NCBI GenBank assembly: GCA_012960925.1
Contig: DUAG01000049.1
Span: forward strand, 6,526 to 70,525
DNA from: Candidatus Manganitrophaceae bacterium
Lineage (GTDB): Bacteria; Nitrospirota; Nitrospiria; SBBL01; JAADHI01
Reading direction: 5' to 3'
Length of the DNA stretch: 64,000 nucleotides
The notes under the pieces are model-generated. The model was not told the DNA's origin, did not search any database, and was given only the letters and a program-made list of their open reading frames with translations. The translations under genes and the position numbers were made by a program. Position 1 is the stretch's first letter; each line of letters starts with the position of its first letter. This document shows positions 1-8,487 of the stretch, in pieces.

Positions 1-89
1 AATTTTCGAGCGCCAGCTCTCAGTAAATCTCTGAACGGATCTGAAATATCTTCTCGATCTTTTAAAGAAATAACGGTGTTCTTATTCAT
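1..89 (-). CDS. IS256-family transposase, N-terminal end only (cut by window edge)
   Basis: Reading leftward from the ATG at 89-87 gives 29 codons that run off the window. They end in a motif close to DLLRAGARK, which matches the N-terminus typical of IS256-family (mutator-type) DDE transposases. A GAAAGGA ribosome site lies about 10 nt upstream of the ATG. The sequence from about 100 to 190, with the CTCAATACACCACTTT stretch, would be the non-coding end and terminal inverted repeat of the element, so the insertion boundary should lie between about 155 and 200. Family assignment rests on a short N-terminal stretch. Whether the full transposase is intact cannot be seen. Confidence 0.7.
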   Translation of the reverse strand, partial: MNKNTVISLKDREDISDPFRDLLRAGARK

Positions 90-276
90 GGTGGCGTATC
101 CTTTCGGTTATTTGTTTTCTTCGCAGTTTCAAATCAACCAGATACGCCGCTTTTTTTCAAGTACTCAATACACCACTTTCAGTTATAACTCAACTATTTC
201 GGAGTGAACCCTATGAGGGGACCATCAAGAAGGGAAGATGGGTATATAATTAAAGAATAGATTCTTAGGAGGCCCA

Positions 277-1359
277 ATGAAGGCAATCGTCAAGACCAAA
301 AAAGGGAAGGGATTGGAGATGCATGAGGTCCCCATTCCTTCTCTGCAAGCGGACGAGGTGATGATCCAGGTTGATGTGGTCTCCATCTGCGGGACGGATC
401 TCCACCTGGATCGTTGGGATGGCTGGGCGCAAGGCCGGGTCAAGGCGCTTCCTCAAATTATCGGTCATGAACTTTCCGGGAAAGTGGTCGAGGTCGGCTT
501 AGGTGTCAAGCGCTTCAGGCCGGGTGACTTTGTTTCGGCCGACAGCCATATTCCTTGTCTTATCTGTGGAACCTGCTTGCGGGGGATGTGCCACCTTTGT
601 GATGATCTGGTGATCCTGGGCGTGGATCGGGACGGTTGTTTTGCAGAGCTTGTCGCCATCCCGGAACGCAGTCTCTGGAAAAATGAGTCGTCTCTCCCTC
701 CTGATATTGCATCCATTCAGGACCCTCTCGGGAATGCGATTTATGCGACCTTGGTTGAACCGGTTGCGGGCCGAGAGGTCCTCATCCTGGGGGATGGACC
801 GGTGGGCCTCTTATCGATTGCTGTGGCCCGGGTCTCGGGCGCTTCAAGGATCATGATGACCGGCTTAAACCCGCTTTGCCTTGAGATCGGTCGTAAAATG
901 GGGGCAGACCGGGTCTATCATGCCGATCAGGTAAATGTTGTCGAAGCGGTCATGGACGAGACTGCGGGGTCCGGTGCCGATGTGGTTATTGAAATGTCAG
1001 GAGATCCGCAAGCCATCTCAGACGGCCTGAAGATGGTACAAAAAGGTGGGCGCTTCTCGGCCTTTGGGCTTCCATCACAGTCGGTGGCGGTCGATTTTAG
1101 CGAGGAGATCATCTTTAAAGGAATCCGACTCTACGGGATTAATGGCCGAAAGATGTTTGAGACCTGGTTTGAGATGGCCGGGATGCTGAATTCGGGCCGA
1201 CTCGATCCAGGCCCGGTCCTGACCCACCACCTCTCTTTTGAGGACTTCGAAAAAGGCTTCCAAATGATGGAGGCGAGTCCAAGAGAGGCGGCCAAGGTTG
1301 TCCTTTATCTTAACAAGTCATTGCTCAACAAATCTTTGATGAAAGACCGAGGAGAATGA
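277..1359 (+). CDS. tdh: L-threonine 3-dehydrogenase (zinc MDR family)
   Basis: A 360-residue zinc-dependent medium-chain dehydrogenase that oxidises L-threonine to 2-amino-3-ketobutyrate with NAD. The catalytic-zinc region CGTDLH is near residue 38 and GHELSG near residue 63. A cysteine-rich structural-zinc loop (C..C..C......C) spans about residues 90-108, and the Rossmann motif LGDGPVG is near 170. E. coli Tdh has 341 residues, so this one is slightly longer at the C-terminus. AGGAGG lies 6 nt before the ATG, and a TATAAT-like -10 sits near 243. Its stop overlaps the kbl start (ATGA), and the pairing with kbl gives the substrate with more confidence than the MDR fold alone. A related sorbitol or butanediol dehydrogenase activity is the main alternative. 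Confidence 0.88.
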   Translation: MKAIVKTKKGKGLEMHEVPIPSLQADEVMIQVDVVSICGTDLHLDRWDGWAQGRVKALPQIIGHELSGKVVEVGLGVKRFRPGDFVSADSHIPCLICGTCLRGMCHLCDDLVILGVDRDGCFAELVAIPERSLWKNESSLPPDIASIQDPLGNAIYATLVEPVAGREVLILGDGPVGLLSIAVARVSGASRIMMTGLNPLCLEIGRKMGADRVYHADQVNVVEAVMDETAGSGADVVIEMSGDPQAISDGLKMVQKGGRFSAFGLPSQSVAVDFSEEIIFKGIRLYGINGRKMFETWFEMAGMLNSGRLDPGPVLTHHLSFEDFEKGFQMMEASPREAAKVVLYLNKSLLNKSLMKDRGE

Positions 1360-2549
1360 AGATGATTGAAAAGGTCAGAAAAATCGTCTGCGCTGAACTT
1401 GCAGAGATCAAACGGTCCGGCCTGACCAAGGAGGAGTGGCCGATCACCTCCCCCCAAGGGACACACATCATCGTTGAAGGACGGCGTCTTTTGAACCTCT
1501 GTGCCAACAACTATCTTGATCTGGCCGATCATCTCGACCTGATCCAAGCCGCGAAGAAGGCGCTTGATGAACGGGGCTACGGCATGGCATCGGTTCGCTT
1601 TATCTGTGGAACACAAGATCTCCACACCCGGCTGGAAGCACGGATTAGCACTTTTCTGAAAACCGATGCCACCCTGCTTTTTTCCTCCTGTTTTGACGCA
1701 AACACGGGCCTTTTTGAGACCCTTTTTTCGCAGGAAGATGCGATCCTCTCCGATGCTCTGAATCATGCTTCTATCATTGATGGCGTCCGACTGTGTAAGG
1801 CGGCACGCTACCGCTACCGGCATATGGATATGGATGACCTGGAAGAAAAACTCCGGGAGGCAAAACACCACCGGATGCGGATCATCACTACCGATGGCGT
1901 CTTCTCGATGGATGGAGAGATCGCGCCCCTGACCGAGATCTGCCGCCTGGCGGAGCGCTATGAGTCGCTTGTGATGGTCGACGATTCGCATGCGACCGGA
2001 TTTATGGGGGATGAAGGGCGGGGGTCTATTGATCACTGCGACGTGATGGGGCGTGTGGATTTAATTACCAGCACCCTGGGCAAGGCGATGGGGGGGGCTT
2101 CCGGGGGCTTTGTTTCGGGACGCCGCGAATTGATCGATCTTCTCCGCCAGCGCTCCCGGCCTTACCTCTTCTCGAACGCCCTTCCACCCATGATTGCTTC
2201 GGCCGCCCTTGCCGCCTTTGATCTGCTGGAAAGAGAACCGGAGCGGAGGAAAGGGCTCCGGGCCAACACCCGGTTTTTTCGAGAGGGCATTATGGCGATG
2301 GGTCTCAGAATCAAAACGGGGGTCCACCCGATTATCCCGGTCTTAATCGGAGATCCGATGAAGGCAAAAGAGATGGCGAAGCGCCTCTTTGAGGAAGAGG
2401 TCTTTGTGGTCCCCTTTTCTTTCCCGGTCGTTCCGAGAGGAGAAGACCGGATACGTGTTCAAATCTCTGCTGCGCATGACGAGGCGGACCTGGCCTTTGC
2501 CCTGGGAAAATTTAAAAAGGTTGCAAGGGAGGTCGGGATTATCAAATAG
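1356..2549 (+). CDS. kbl: Glycine C-acetyltransferase (2-amino-3-ketobutyrate CoA ligase)
   Basis: A 397-residue PLP enzyme of the alpha-oxoamine synthase group. It splits 2-amino-3-ketobutyrate with CoA into glycine and acetyl-CoA, the second step of threonine breakdown after Tdh. The N-terminal substrate region NLCANNYLDLADH is near residue 46 and the GMASVRFICGTQ motif near residue 74. The VMVDDSHATGFMG motif near 205 holds the PLP-contacting Asp and His, and STLGKAMGGASGG near 237 holds the Schiff-base lysine. Length matches the family (about 398). The start overlaps the tdh stop by 4 nt; a second ATG lies two codons in. Translational coupling with tdh is expected. Confidence 0.93.
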   Translation: MKMIEKVRKIVCAELAEIKRSGLTKEEWPITSPQGTHIIVEGRRLLNLCANNYLDLADHLDLIQAAKKALDERGYGMASVRFICGTQDLHTRLEARISTFLKTDATLLFSSCFDANTGLFETLFSQEDAILSDALNHASIIDGVRLCKAARYRYRHMDMDDLEEKLREAKHHRMRIITTDGVFSMDGEIAPLTEICRLAERYESLVMVDDSHATGFMGDEGRGSIDHCDVMGRVDLITSTLGKAMGGASGGFVSGRRELIDLLRQRSRPYLFSNALPPMIASAALAAFDLLEREPERRKGLRANTRFFREGIMAMGLRIKTGVHPIIPVLIGDPMKAKEMAKRLFEEEVFVVPFSFPVVPRGEDRIRVQISAAHDEADLAFALGKFKKVAREVGIIK

Positions 2550-2567
2550 ATAGGGAGAAGCGTAAAG

Positions 2568-2941
2568 ATGTTCTATCGCATTCTCGCTGATCTTGTTGTT
2601 CTGATTCATGTGGTTTTTGTTCTTTTCGCCTTGCTGGGAGGAATTCTGGTGCTCCGGCAGAGATTTTGGGGCTGGGTTCATGTTCCTGCCGTCCTCTGGG
2701 CAGCAGGAATTGCAGTTGTGGGGGGGGGGGCTGCCCGCTCACGCCCTTGGAAAATTGGCTCCGTGAGAGGGGCGGTACTTCCGGGTACAGCACCGGTTTT
2801 ATCGAACACTATCTTCTTCCGATCCTCTATCCGGCTATCCTGACCCGCCGACTACAGATCGTACTCGGCATTTTTGTCCTAGGAATAAACGTTGGTATTT
2901 ATACCTGGGTTGTGCGCCGTACCGATGGGAGAAGGCCATAG
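2568..2941 (+). pseudogene. DUF2784 membrane protein gene, frameshifted at an 11-G run
   Basis: Two overlapping frames together make one DUF2784 protein of about 125 residues. The first half (frame from ATG 2568) carries ADLVVLIHVVFVLFALLGG, a membrane helix. The family signature CPLTPLENWLRE and the FIEHYLLPILYP helix continue in the next frame, which ends at 2941. The switch falls exactly at an uninterrupted run of 11 G at 2720-2730; one extra G or two fewer would restore a single frame. As sequenced, the first frame ends at 2843 with an unrelated tail. It follows kbl by 18 nt and may belong to that transcript. The break could be a homopolymer sequencing error, a real pseudogene or slipped-strand phase variation. 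The biochemical role of DUF2784 is unknown. Confidence 0.85.
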
Positions 2942-2988
2942 ACACGCATCCGGTATTAGGTTCGTGCTGACAGGCTGGCATACCTAGA

Positions 2989-3489
2989 TCAGCCGAAGAA
3001 CCCTGCGGGCGCGTGGCTTGAACCGGCCATGAAGAAAAGCATCGGAATCGATAGCAGCGTGTTGATCCGTGAGGCCAGGAACGCGATACGCGCTGATTTT
3101 GCCTTTTCTTCCGGCGTGGCGCTCACCATCCCAAGTACCTTTTTTTGGTTCGGCCAGATGATCAACCAGACATTGAGAAACATAATCGTGCCGAGCCAGG
3201 CGCCCATCCCGATCACGGCGGGGGCTCCTTGTAGCATGAATGCCTCTCCCAGTGTTCCCCGGGTCATCAGAATCAATACACCAAAGACCCATGTCCCGAG
3301 TGCCCCATAGCGAAAGTAGGCTAGTGCACGGGGAACAAGGTGTTTCACGGCCTCGCCCTTTGCTTCCGGCGTGATGGCTTTGAGGTAGCGTCCCTGGATG
3401 AAATTAAAGTAATAGAGGATACCGATCCAGGTGATTCCAAACAGGAAATGTGCCCATCGAAAAAAGAGCTCCAACGCATTCATAATCAT
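2989..3489 (-). CDS. PuuD-like urate oxidase N-terminal-domain membrane protein
   Basis: A 166-residue membrane protein of the Urate_ox_N/PuuD type. It opens with ALELFFRWAHFLFGITWIG, the signature first helix with its conserved His, followed by ILYYFNFIQG. Three further hydrophobic segments fall near residues 58-75, 87-112 and 140-160. PuuD proper is a urate hydroxylase with an added cytochrome c domain. Here only the membrane part exists, so urate oxidation should not be assumed. It converges on the DUF2784 gene with 47 nt between, and lies 47 nt downstream of a 30-residue membrane peptide on the same strand, probably in the same transcript. Confidence 0.75.
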   Translation of the reverse strand: MIMNALELFFRWAHFLFGITWIGILYYFNFIQGRYLKAITPEAKGEAVKHLVPRALAYFRYGALGTWVFGVLILMTRGTLGEAFMLQGAPAVIGMGAWLGTIMFLNVWLIIWPNQKKVLGMVSATPEEKAKSARIAFLASRINTLLSIPMLFFMAGSSHAPAGFFG

Positions 3490-3536
3490 TCCTTCCTAAC
3501 TAAGGGTGAATGGTGATGTGTCAATACCCCTGCAGT

Positions 3537-3629
3537 TTATATCACGGCACTGACAATCAGATAGAGCACAATGGTGAGTAGAAAACCGCTGATAATGGTT
3601 CCCAACTCCGAGTCGAGCGGGTTTTTCAT
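3537..3629 (-). CDS. 30-residue single-pass membrane peptide
   Basis: A very short ORF starts at the ATG 3629-3627 behind an excellent ribosome site (AAGGAGG, 7-8 nt upstream). It encodes a polar N-terminus (MKNPLDSELG) followed by one hydrophobic helix of about 19 residues to the C-terminus. The composition and ribosome site make it look translated. It sits just upstream of the PuuD-like gene on the same strand. Similar tiny single-helix subunits (CcoQ, CydX types) associate with larger membrane proteins, so a partner role is plausible but inferred. No family is recognised. In the gap 3630-3885 I see no gene. Confidence 0.6.
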   Translation of the reverse strand: MKNPLDSELGTIISGFLLTIVLYLIVSAVI

Positions 3630-3885
3630 GCTTGTCCTCCTTACGATTGAACCATTTCGAGGTGTGTTCAGGTGGTCACACCTAAGGCATAAAGATACAC
3701 AACCTCGTGTTTGTTCGTCAATCAAAAAATCATCCCATTCCAAGAAGAAATAGAAATGTCCGGTATTATTAGGCCCGCCATAACCGTAGGTTTTTTTCCT
3801 TTCTGAACCCCGAAAGAGTCTCTCATTTTAATTGAACTCGAGTCTATCCGCAAAGAGGTATAAGTTTTCCGGTCAAATCGGGATA

Positions 3886-6800
3886 TTATCCTTTTGGGAC
3901 GACACCTTCTTCCAGATGGATCCCGGCCGGTTTGCTTCTTGTCAGTCGATTTCCAAAATCGAGCATCAGGCTGAAGAGCGCGGGAACCAAGAAAAGTGTA
4001 AACAGGGTAGAGAGGACCAGGCCACCGATGACGACACTGCCAATGCCGCGATAAATCTCAGATCCCGGTCCGGTGAAGAGAACCAGAGGAAGCATGCCAA
4101 AGACACTGGTGAGCATGCTCATAAAGATCGGACGAATCCGGACCCGAACTGATCGTTGTACCGCCTTGATCGCGATCTCTCCTTCTTCCCGGATATAGAC
4201 GAGGGCCTGGTGGATGATGAGGATTGCGTTATTCACGGTGGTCCCGATCAGAATAATGAAACCGAGCATTGTGAGGATGTCGAAGGTCTGGTAGGTGATG
4301 AATTTATTCACCAGCCAGAGCCCGAGGAAACCGCCCCCCGCTGCCAGGGGGACACTGAACATGATGACGAAGGCATAGAAAAAACTTTCAAAGAGGGAAG
4401 ACATCAGCAGATAGGTGATCACCGCGGCAAGGATCAAGTTCCATTGTATCGCTTCCCGTGTGACGAGCAGGTCATCCGCGGTGCCTTTTAAGGCCACACG
4501 ATAAGGGGGACGGAGAACGCCCTGGGCCTTCATGGGCGCAAGGACTTTTTCTTCGATGACCTCCATCGCTTCCTGGAGGGAGATTTCGATCGGCGGGACG
4601 ACGCGGATCGAAATTGTCCGTTCCCGTTCCAGATGATTAACCTGTTCCGGACCATTGGTGATCACGAGTTCTGCCAGGGAATTCAGTGTGACGATGCGGC
4701 CGGTCGGGGTTCGGATCGGAAGGTGTTCCAGGTCCTCAATCGGCCCATCAAAACGATCAAGCCCCTTGACGACCAGATCAAGCCGTTCGCCTTCTTCGAA
4801 GTAGTCGGTCGCTTTTGTCCCATCCAGTAAAGCATCTATTGTTCGCCCCAATTCACTCGCCGATAGTTTCATATCGGCCATGCGTGTGGGGTCGGGAATT
4901 ACCTGGACCTCTGGATTTCCAAGGTCGAGTCCTGGGACCGGCCGGATCTGTGCCTGGGACATAAGGCCCCTCAGTTGGCCAAAGGTCCGTCGGCCGAGAC
5001 CGACCAATTTGTTCAGATCCGGTCCGGAAAATGCGACGTCGATGCTTCGTCCTTCTCCGAGTCCTCTTGAGAAGAGACCCGATTGTAAAACAATGGCAAT
5101 CATTCCGGGAATCTTGCGAAGTGTTTTCCGCATGATCGGGATCATTTCCCGGATCCGCGTTGGATCCTGTGTCCGCACCCCCATGAAGACTTGTCGGCCG
5201 GAAGCGACGTAGAAGAAATTGGTGATTTCCGGTCCGTCCGGGTCCTCCGGTTTTGGGTTCAGGTTGTCTTTTTCCCAATAGGGTCTTAGATCAGCCTCGA
5301 TCTCCTCTCCGATCTTCCGTACTTCCTCGAGGTTGTATCCAGGGGGCGGCAAGAGAATGCCGATGACCAGGTTCCTGTTGCCTTCCGGAAGGTATTCGGC
5401 TTTCGGTATCAGAAACCAGGCGAGCCCGACGGAGAAGAGGGTGAGTCCCGCAACGACTCCGAAGGCGAGGAGGGGACGGCGGCAGATCCGATAAACGAGA
5501 AGGGCGATCCCGTCCGAAGCCTTCGCGGCGAGTGGGACGATCCCGAAAAGGTTGTGAACATCGCCGGTCTTCCCACTTTTTTCAAGCGGGGCGGCACCGT
5601 CGATAATTCTTGAGGCAAAAGTCGGGATAACGGTCATCGCGACGATCAGACTCAGGGAGACACTGGCGCTGATGGCGATGGCAATGTCCCGAAAGAGCTG
5701 GCCGATCTGCTCTTCAATAAAGAAGATGGGGAGGAAGACCGCAATGGTTGTGAGCGTGCTCGCCAGGACGGCGCCCCAGACTTCAGACATCCCATCAATT
5801 ACGGCCTGATTGCGATCCTTTCCCATTTGCCGGTGGCGGTAAATATTCTCCAGGACCACAATCGCCACATCGACGACCATCCCGACAGCAAAGGCCATTC
5901 CGGCCATGGAGACCACGTTTAGATTTCGTCCAAGGATGCGGAGGACCAGAAAGGTTCCGATGACGCTGATTGGGATGGCTGTGGCAACAATCAGCGTACT
6001 GGACCCGCTCCGTAAAAAGAGAATCAGCACCAGCACTGCCAGAAAGCCCCCGGCGATCAGGTTTTTCTTCACAAGGGCGATAGAACTGACGATGTAGTCC
6101 GTCTCATCATAGACCTGGTTAAGATGGAGATCGTTGTCTTTCAGGATGCCGGCGTTGAGATCTTTTACAGCTTCTCTCAGTCCTTCCATAACCTCCAGGG
6201 TGTTGGCCCCTGATTCCTGCAGGACATTGACGGCGACGGCAGGGTCGCCGTTTTGCCGGACCATCCGCTGTGGTTTCTTGAAGCCGAGTTGAACCTGAGC
6301 CACATCACTGACCCGTATTCGTTTTCCCTCAACGGTCTTGATGACGACCTCTTCGATATCCTGAGGAGAGCGGTACTTGCCAAGGGTTCGAACGATGTAA
6401 CGTCGTTTTCCCTCATCAAAATCACCTGCGCTGATATCGGTATTTTCTCTTTTCAGGGCAGAGATCAGGTCGAGGATTGTGATGTTGAATGCAGCAACGC
6501 GGTCCGGGTCAATCCGGACCTGCATCTCGCGCTCTATTCCACCGAAAACGTTACTGATGGCAACGCCGGGTACCCGCTCCAAGCGGGCTTTTATAAAGTC
6601 TTCAGCAAAATCGTGGGTGGTATTAATATCTTTTTGATTCCCCGGCCGGGTCTTGAGGATGAACCAGGCAATGGCGGAGGACCCGACATTGACGGTCCGA
6701 AGGAGGGGCCGATCGGCCTCAAGCGGAAAATTGGAGACCTGGTTGAGACGGTTCGAGACCTGGAGCAGGACACTGTCCAGATCGGTTCCCGTTCGAAAGC

Positions 6801-7080
6801 TCAGGACAATCGCCCCGCGGCTGTCCCGGCTTGTACTCGTCATCTCAACCAGTCCGGGGATCGCCTTAAGCTGCTCTTCCTGCCGCTCGATGATTTCTCT
6901 CTCAATCTCGAGCGGGCTGGCCCCGCGCCAGAAGGTATCTACCGTGATCTCCGGTTTGATGACTTCGGGGGTGAGCTGGACTGGAATCTTGAAGAGTGCG
7001 ATCAACCCAAAGAGAAGGAGCAGGATGACACCGACGGTCACCGTGACCGGTCGGTCTATCATTTCTTGAATGAACTTCAT
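3886..7080 (-). CDS. RND-family efflux pump inner-membrane transporter (AcrB/HAE1-like)
   Basis: A 1064-residue RND transporter with the usual two-fold layout: TM1 at about 12-31, a large periplasmic loop, TM2-6 from about 338, a second loop, and TM8-12 near 870-1040. It would export hydrophobic compounds by proton antiport with the adaptor encoded upstream. In TM4 the motif reads GMVVDVAIVVLEN. The first of the two proton-relay aspartates (Asp407 in AcrB) is kept as Asp404, but the second is Val405. The adaptor gene lies upstream on the same strand, separated by a repeat element (7098-7259). No TolC-like outer-membrane factor is in the window. Substrate cannot be told. Confidence 0.9.
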   Translation of the reverse strand: MKFIQEMIDRPVTVTVGVILLLLFGLIALFKIPVQLTPEVIKPEITVDTFWRGASPLEIEREIIERQEEQLKAIPGLVEMTSTSRDSRGAIVLSFRTGTDLDSVLLQVSNRLNQVSNFPLEADRPLLRTVNVGSSAIAWFILKTRPGNQKDINTTHDFAEDFIKARLERVPGVAISNVFGGIEREMQVRIDPDRVAAFNITILDLISALKRENTDISAGDFDEGKRRYIVRTLGKYRSPQDIEEVVIKTVEGKRIRVSDVAQVQLGFKKPQRMVRQNGDPAVAVNVLQESGANTLEVMEGLREAVKDLNAGILKDNDLHLNQVYDETDYIVSSIALVKKNLIAGGFLAVLVLILFLRSGSSTLIVATAIPISVIGTFLVLRILGRNLNVVSMAGMAFAVGMVVDVAIVVLENIYRHRQMGKDRNQAVIDGMSEVWGAVLASTLTTIAVFLPIFFIEEQIGQLFRDIAIAISASVSLSLIVAMTVIPTFASRIIDGAAPLEKSGKTGDVHNLFGIVPLAAKASDGIALLVYRICRRPLLAFGVVAGLTLFSVGLAWFLIPKAEYLPEGNRNLVIGILLPPPGYNLEEVRKIGEEIEADLRPYWEKDNLNPKPEDPDGPEITNFFYVASGRQVFMGVRTQDPTRIREMIPIMRKTLRKIPGMIAIVLQSGLFSRGLGEGRSIDVAFSGPDLNKLVGLGRRTFGQLRGLMSQAQIRPVPGLDLGNPEVQVIPDPTRMADMKLSASELGRTIDALLDGTKATDYFEEGERLDLVVKGLDRFDGPIEDLEHLPIRTPTGRIVTLNSLAELVITNGPEQVNHLERERTISIRVVPPIEISLQEAMEVIEEKVLAPMKAQGVLRPPYRVALKGTADDLLVTREAIQWNLILAAVITYLLMSSLFESFFYAFVIMFSVPLAAGGGFLGLWLVNKFITYQTFDILTMLGFIILIGTTVNNAILIIHQALVYIREEGEIAIKAVQRSVRVRIRPIFMSMLTSVFGMLPLVLFTGPGSEIYRGIGSVVIGGLVLSTLFTLFLVPALFSLMLDFGNRLTRSKPAGIHLEEGVVPKG

Positions 7081-7097
7081 GGGATCTCTTGAACAAA

Positions 7098-7259
7098 CGT
7101 AACTATATCAACACACCCATCCTTGGCTTCGCGAGACCCATTCCTCCATGGCGGCGTTGCTGTGGTGCTCGAATCCTCACGTATAGACACATACGTTGTG
7201 GTTCTGTGTTCCTCGCGCCTTGCCCTGAAGTAAAATCTAGGCATGCTGATATCGTTACG
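7098..7259 (+). repeat. Palindromic intergenic repeat, family A copy 1
   Basis: A 162-bp element fills the gap between the RND transporter and adaptor genes. Its ends are imperfect inverted repeats (left CGTAACTATATCAACA; the complement of the right end reads CGTAACGATATCAGCA). The core contains GTTGCTGTGGTGCTCGAATC and CCTCGCGCCTTGCCCTGA, shared with copies at 34735, 42155 and 58325 (inverted), and in decayed form at 15690. It has no coding capacity. Lying inside a likely operon, it may affect RNA stability or termination between the two genes. Confidence 0.8.
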
Positions 7260-7284
7260 AATGAACTTCATTAGTTTCGCCTGA

Positions 7285-8454
7285 CTATTTGCTTGGGAGG
7301 ACTTCTACCGCTTGGCCATCACGCAAGCGTTCGTTCCCACGAATGACCACCAATTGTCCCTCTTCGATTGGACCCTTGATTTCAATCCGTGTCCCCTTCG
7401 CCTTCCCGGTGGAGACCTTCTGTCGGATGGCCTTGCCCTCCTGGATGGAAAAGAGGTAGGTTTGAGGACCTCTTACAATAATGGCATCTTTGTCGACCAT
7501 CAGACTGCGTCGTGCCTCCCCGAGGTCAAATTCGACCCTGGCCAGCATCCCTTCCTTGATACGGAACTGCGCATTTTTGACTCGGATTTCCAATGGAAAG
7601 AGACGGGACGCCCGGTCCCCCTCGGGAACCAGTGCGTGGACCTTTCCCGGAAAGGTTTCCTTCCCGAGGGCATCAATCCTGACACGCACAGCGCTCCCCT
7701 TCTTCACTCCTGAAACATATCTTTCCGGGATATCAACGAGGATGCGAACTGTCGAGAGGTCAACCATCCGGAGAATGCCGCCCCCCTTTTGTACCCACTG
7801 ACCCACCTCCGTTAACTCTCGGGTGACCACACCATCAAAGGGTGCCCTCACGGTCTTTTTCTCCAATTCATCCCGAATTTGCAGAATTGCAGCCTCACTG
7901 ACCGCGAGGCCTTCTCTCAACTCGTCTACCGTCAACTCGGCCTCGCGATAGGCCCTTTCTGAAAGGAGGGCCTCCTTCACCAATTTTTCAGAACGCTTCA
8001 TCTGATCAACTGCTTTTTTCAGGCGCGCCCGGGATGCATTCCGCCTGGCGATGGTTTCCCTTAACTTCAATTGAAGCGCGCTTTTCCCCAGGCGGGCCAG
8101 GACGGCACCCTTCTCGACCCGATCTCCGCGACGTCCCTTCAGGACGGCAACTTTCCCCGAGGTTTCGGCGGCAACCCGACTGGTTCGCCAGGACTCCACC
8201 GTCCCGATCAGTTGTACCTGATCATGAATCGACTCTAAGATCACAGGGGAGACAACGACCTTGGTCGGCGGGCGACCCTGCGCCAGTACATGGTCTGTTT
8301 GGGTGGTGATGAGGGTTAAAAAGAAAAGAAGAAAAATTTTGGAAACCGGTTTTCCAGAGAATCTTGGGCTTGTGACAGCTCTGGATGGTCTTATGAATGA
8401 TCCCATAAAGTCATGGTACCAGAATCGTGTGGCGCTATCAACGTCCACGGTCAT
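7285..8454 (-). CDS. RND efflux periplasmic adaptor (membrane fusion protein)
   Basis: A 389-residue HlyD/AcrA-type adaptor linking the RND pump to an outer-membrane channel. It has an N-terminal hydrophobic segment (IFLLFFLTLITTQ) ending near AQGRP, which looks like a signal peptide. A lipoyl half-motif with a GKVAVLKGRRGDRVEKGAVL-type turn is near residue 95. An alpha-helical hairpin rich in Arg/Lys/Glu spans about 110-190, then the second lipoyl half (VRAPFDGVVTRE) near 200 and a beta-barrel domain. An alternative ATG at residue 17 (8406) would give a more usual signal peptide. It is transcribed ahead of the pump gene. Confidence 0.88.
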   Translation of the reverse strand: MTVDVDSATRFWYHDFMGSFIRPSRAVTSPRFSGKPVSKIFLLFFLTLITTQTDHVLAQGRPPTKVVVSPVILESIHDQVQLIGTVESWRTSRVAAETSGKVAVLKGRRGDRVEKGAVLARLGKSALQLKLRETIARRNASRARLKKAVDQMKRSEKLVKEALLSERAYREAELTVDELREGLAVSEAAILQIRDELEKKTVRAPFDGVVTRELTEVGQWVQKGGGILRMVDLSTVRILVDIPERYVSGVKKGSAVRVRIDALGKETFPGKVHALVPEGDRASRLFPLEIRVKNAQFRIKEGMLARVEFDLGEARRSLMVDKDAIIVRGPQTYLFSIQEGKAIRQKVSTGKAKGTRIEIKGPIEEGQLVVIRGNERLRDGQAVEVLPSK

Positions 8455-8487
8455 TCCCGCGGCGGGAAGTGCTTGCGTGAGGTTTGT

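Noticed and set aside
1305..2036. 243-codon minus-strand frame opposite kbl
   Set aside because: kbl is complete and well conserved on the plus strand; the antisense frame has no recognisable motif or ribosome site.
4156..4491. Long open frames on the plus strand antisense to the RND gene
   Set aside because: Low-complexity acidic sequence typical of the antisense of membrane-protein genes; no family features.
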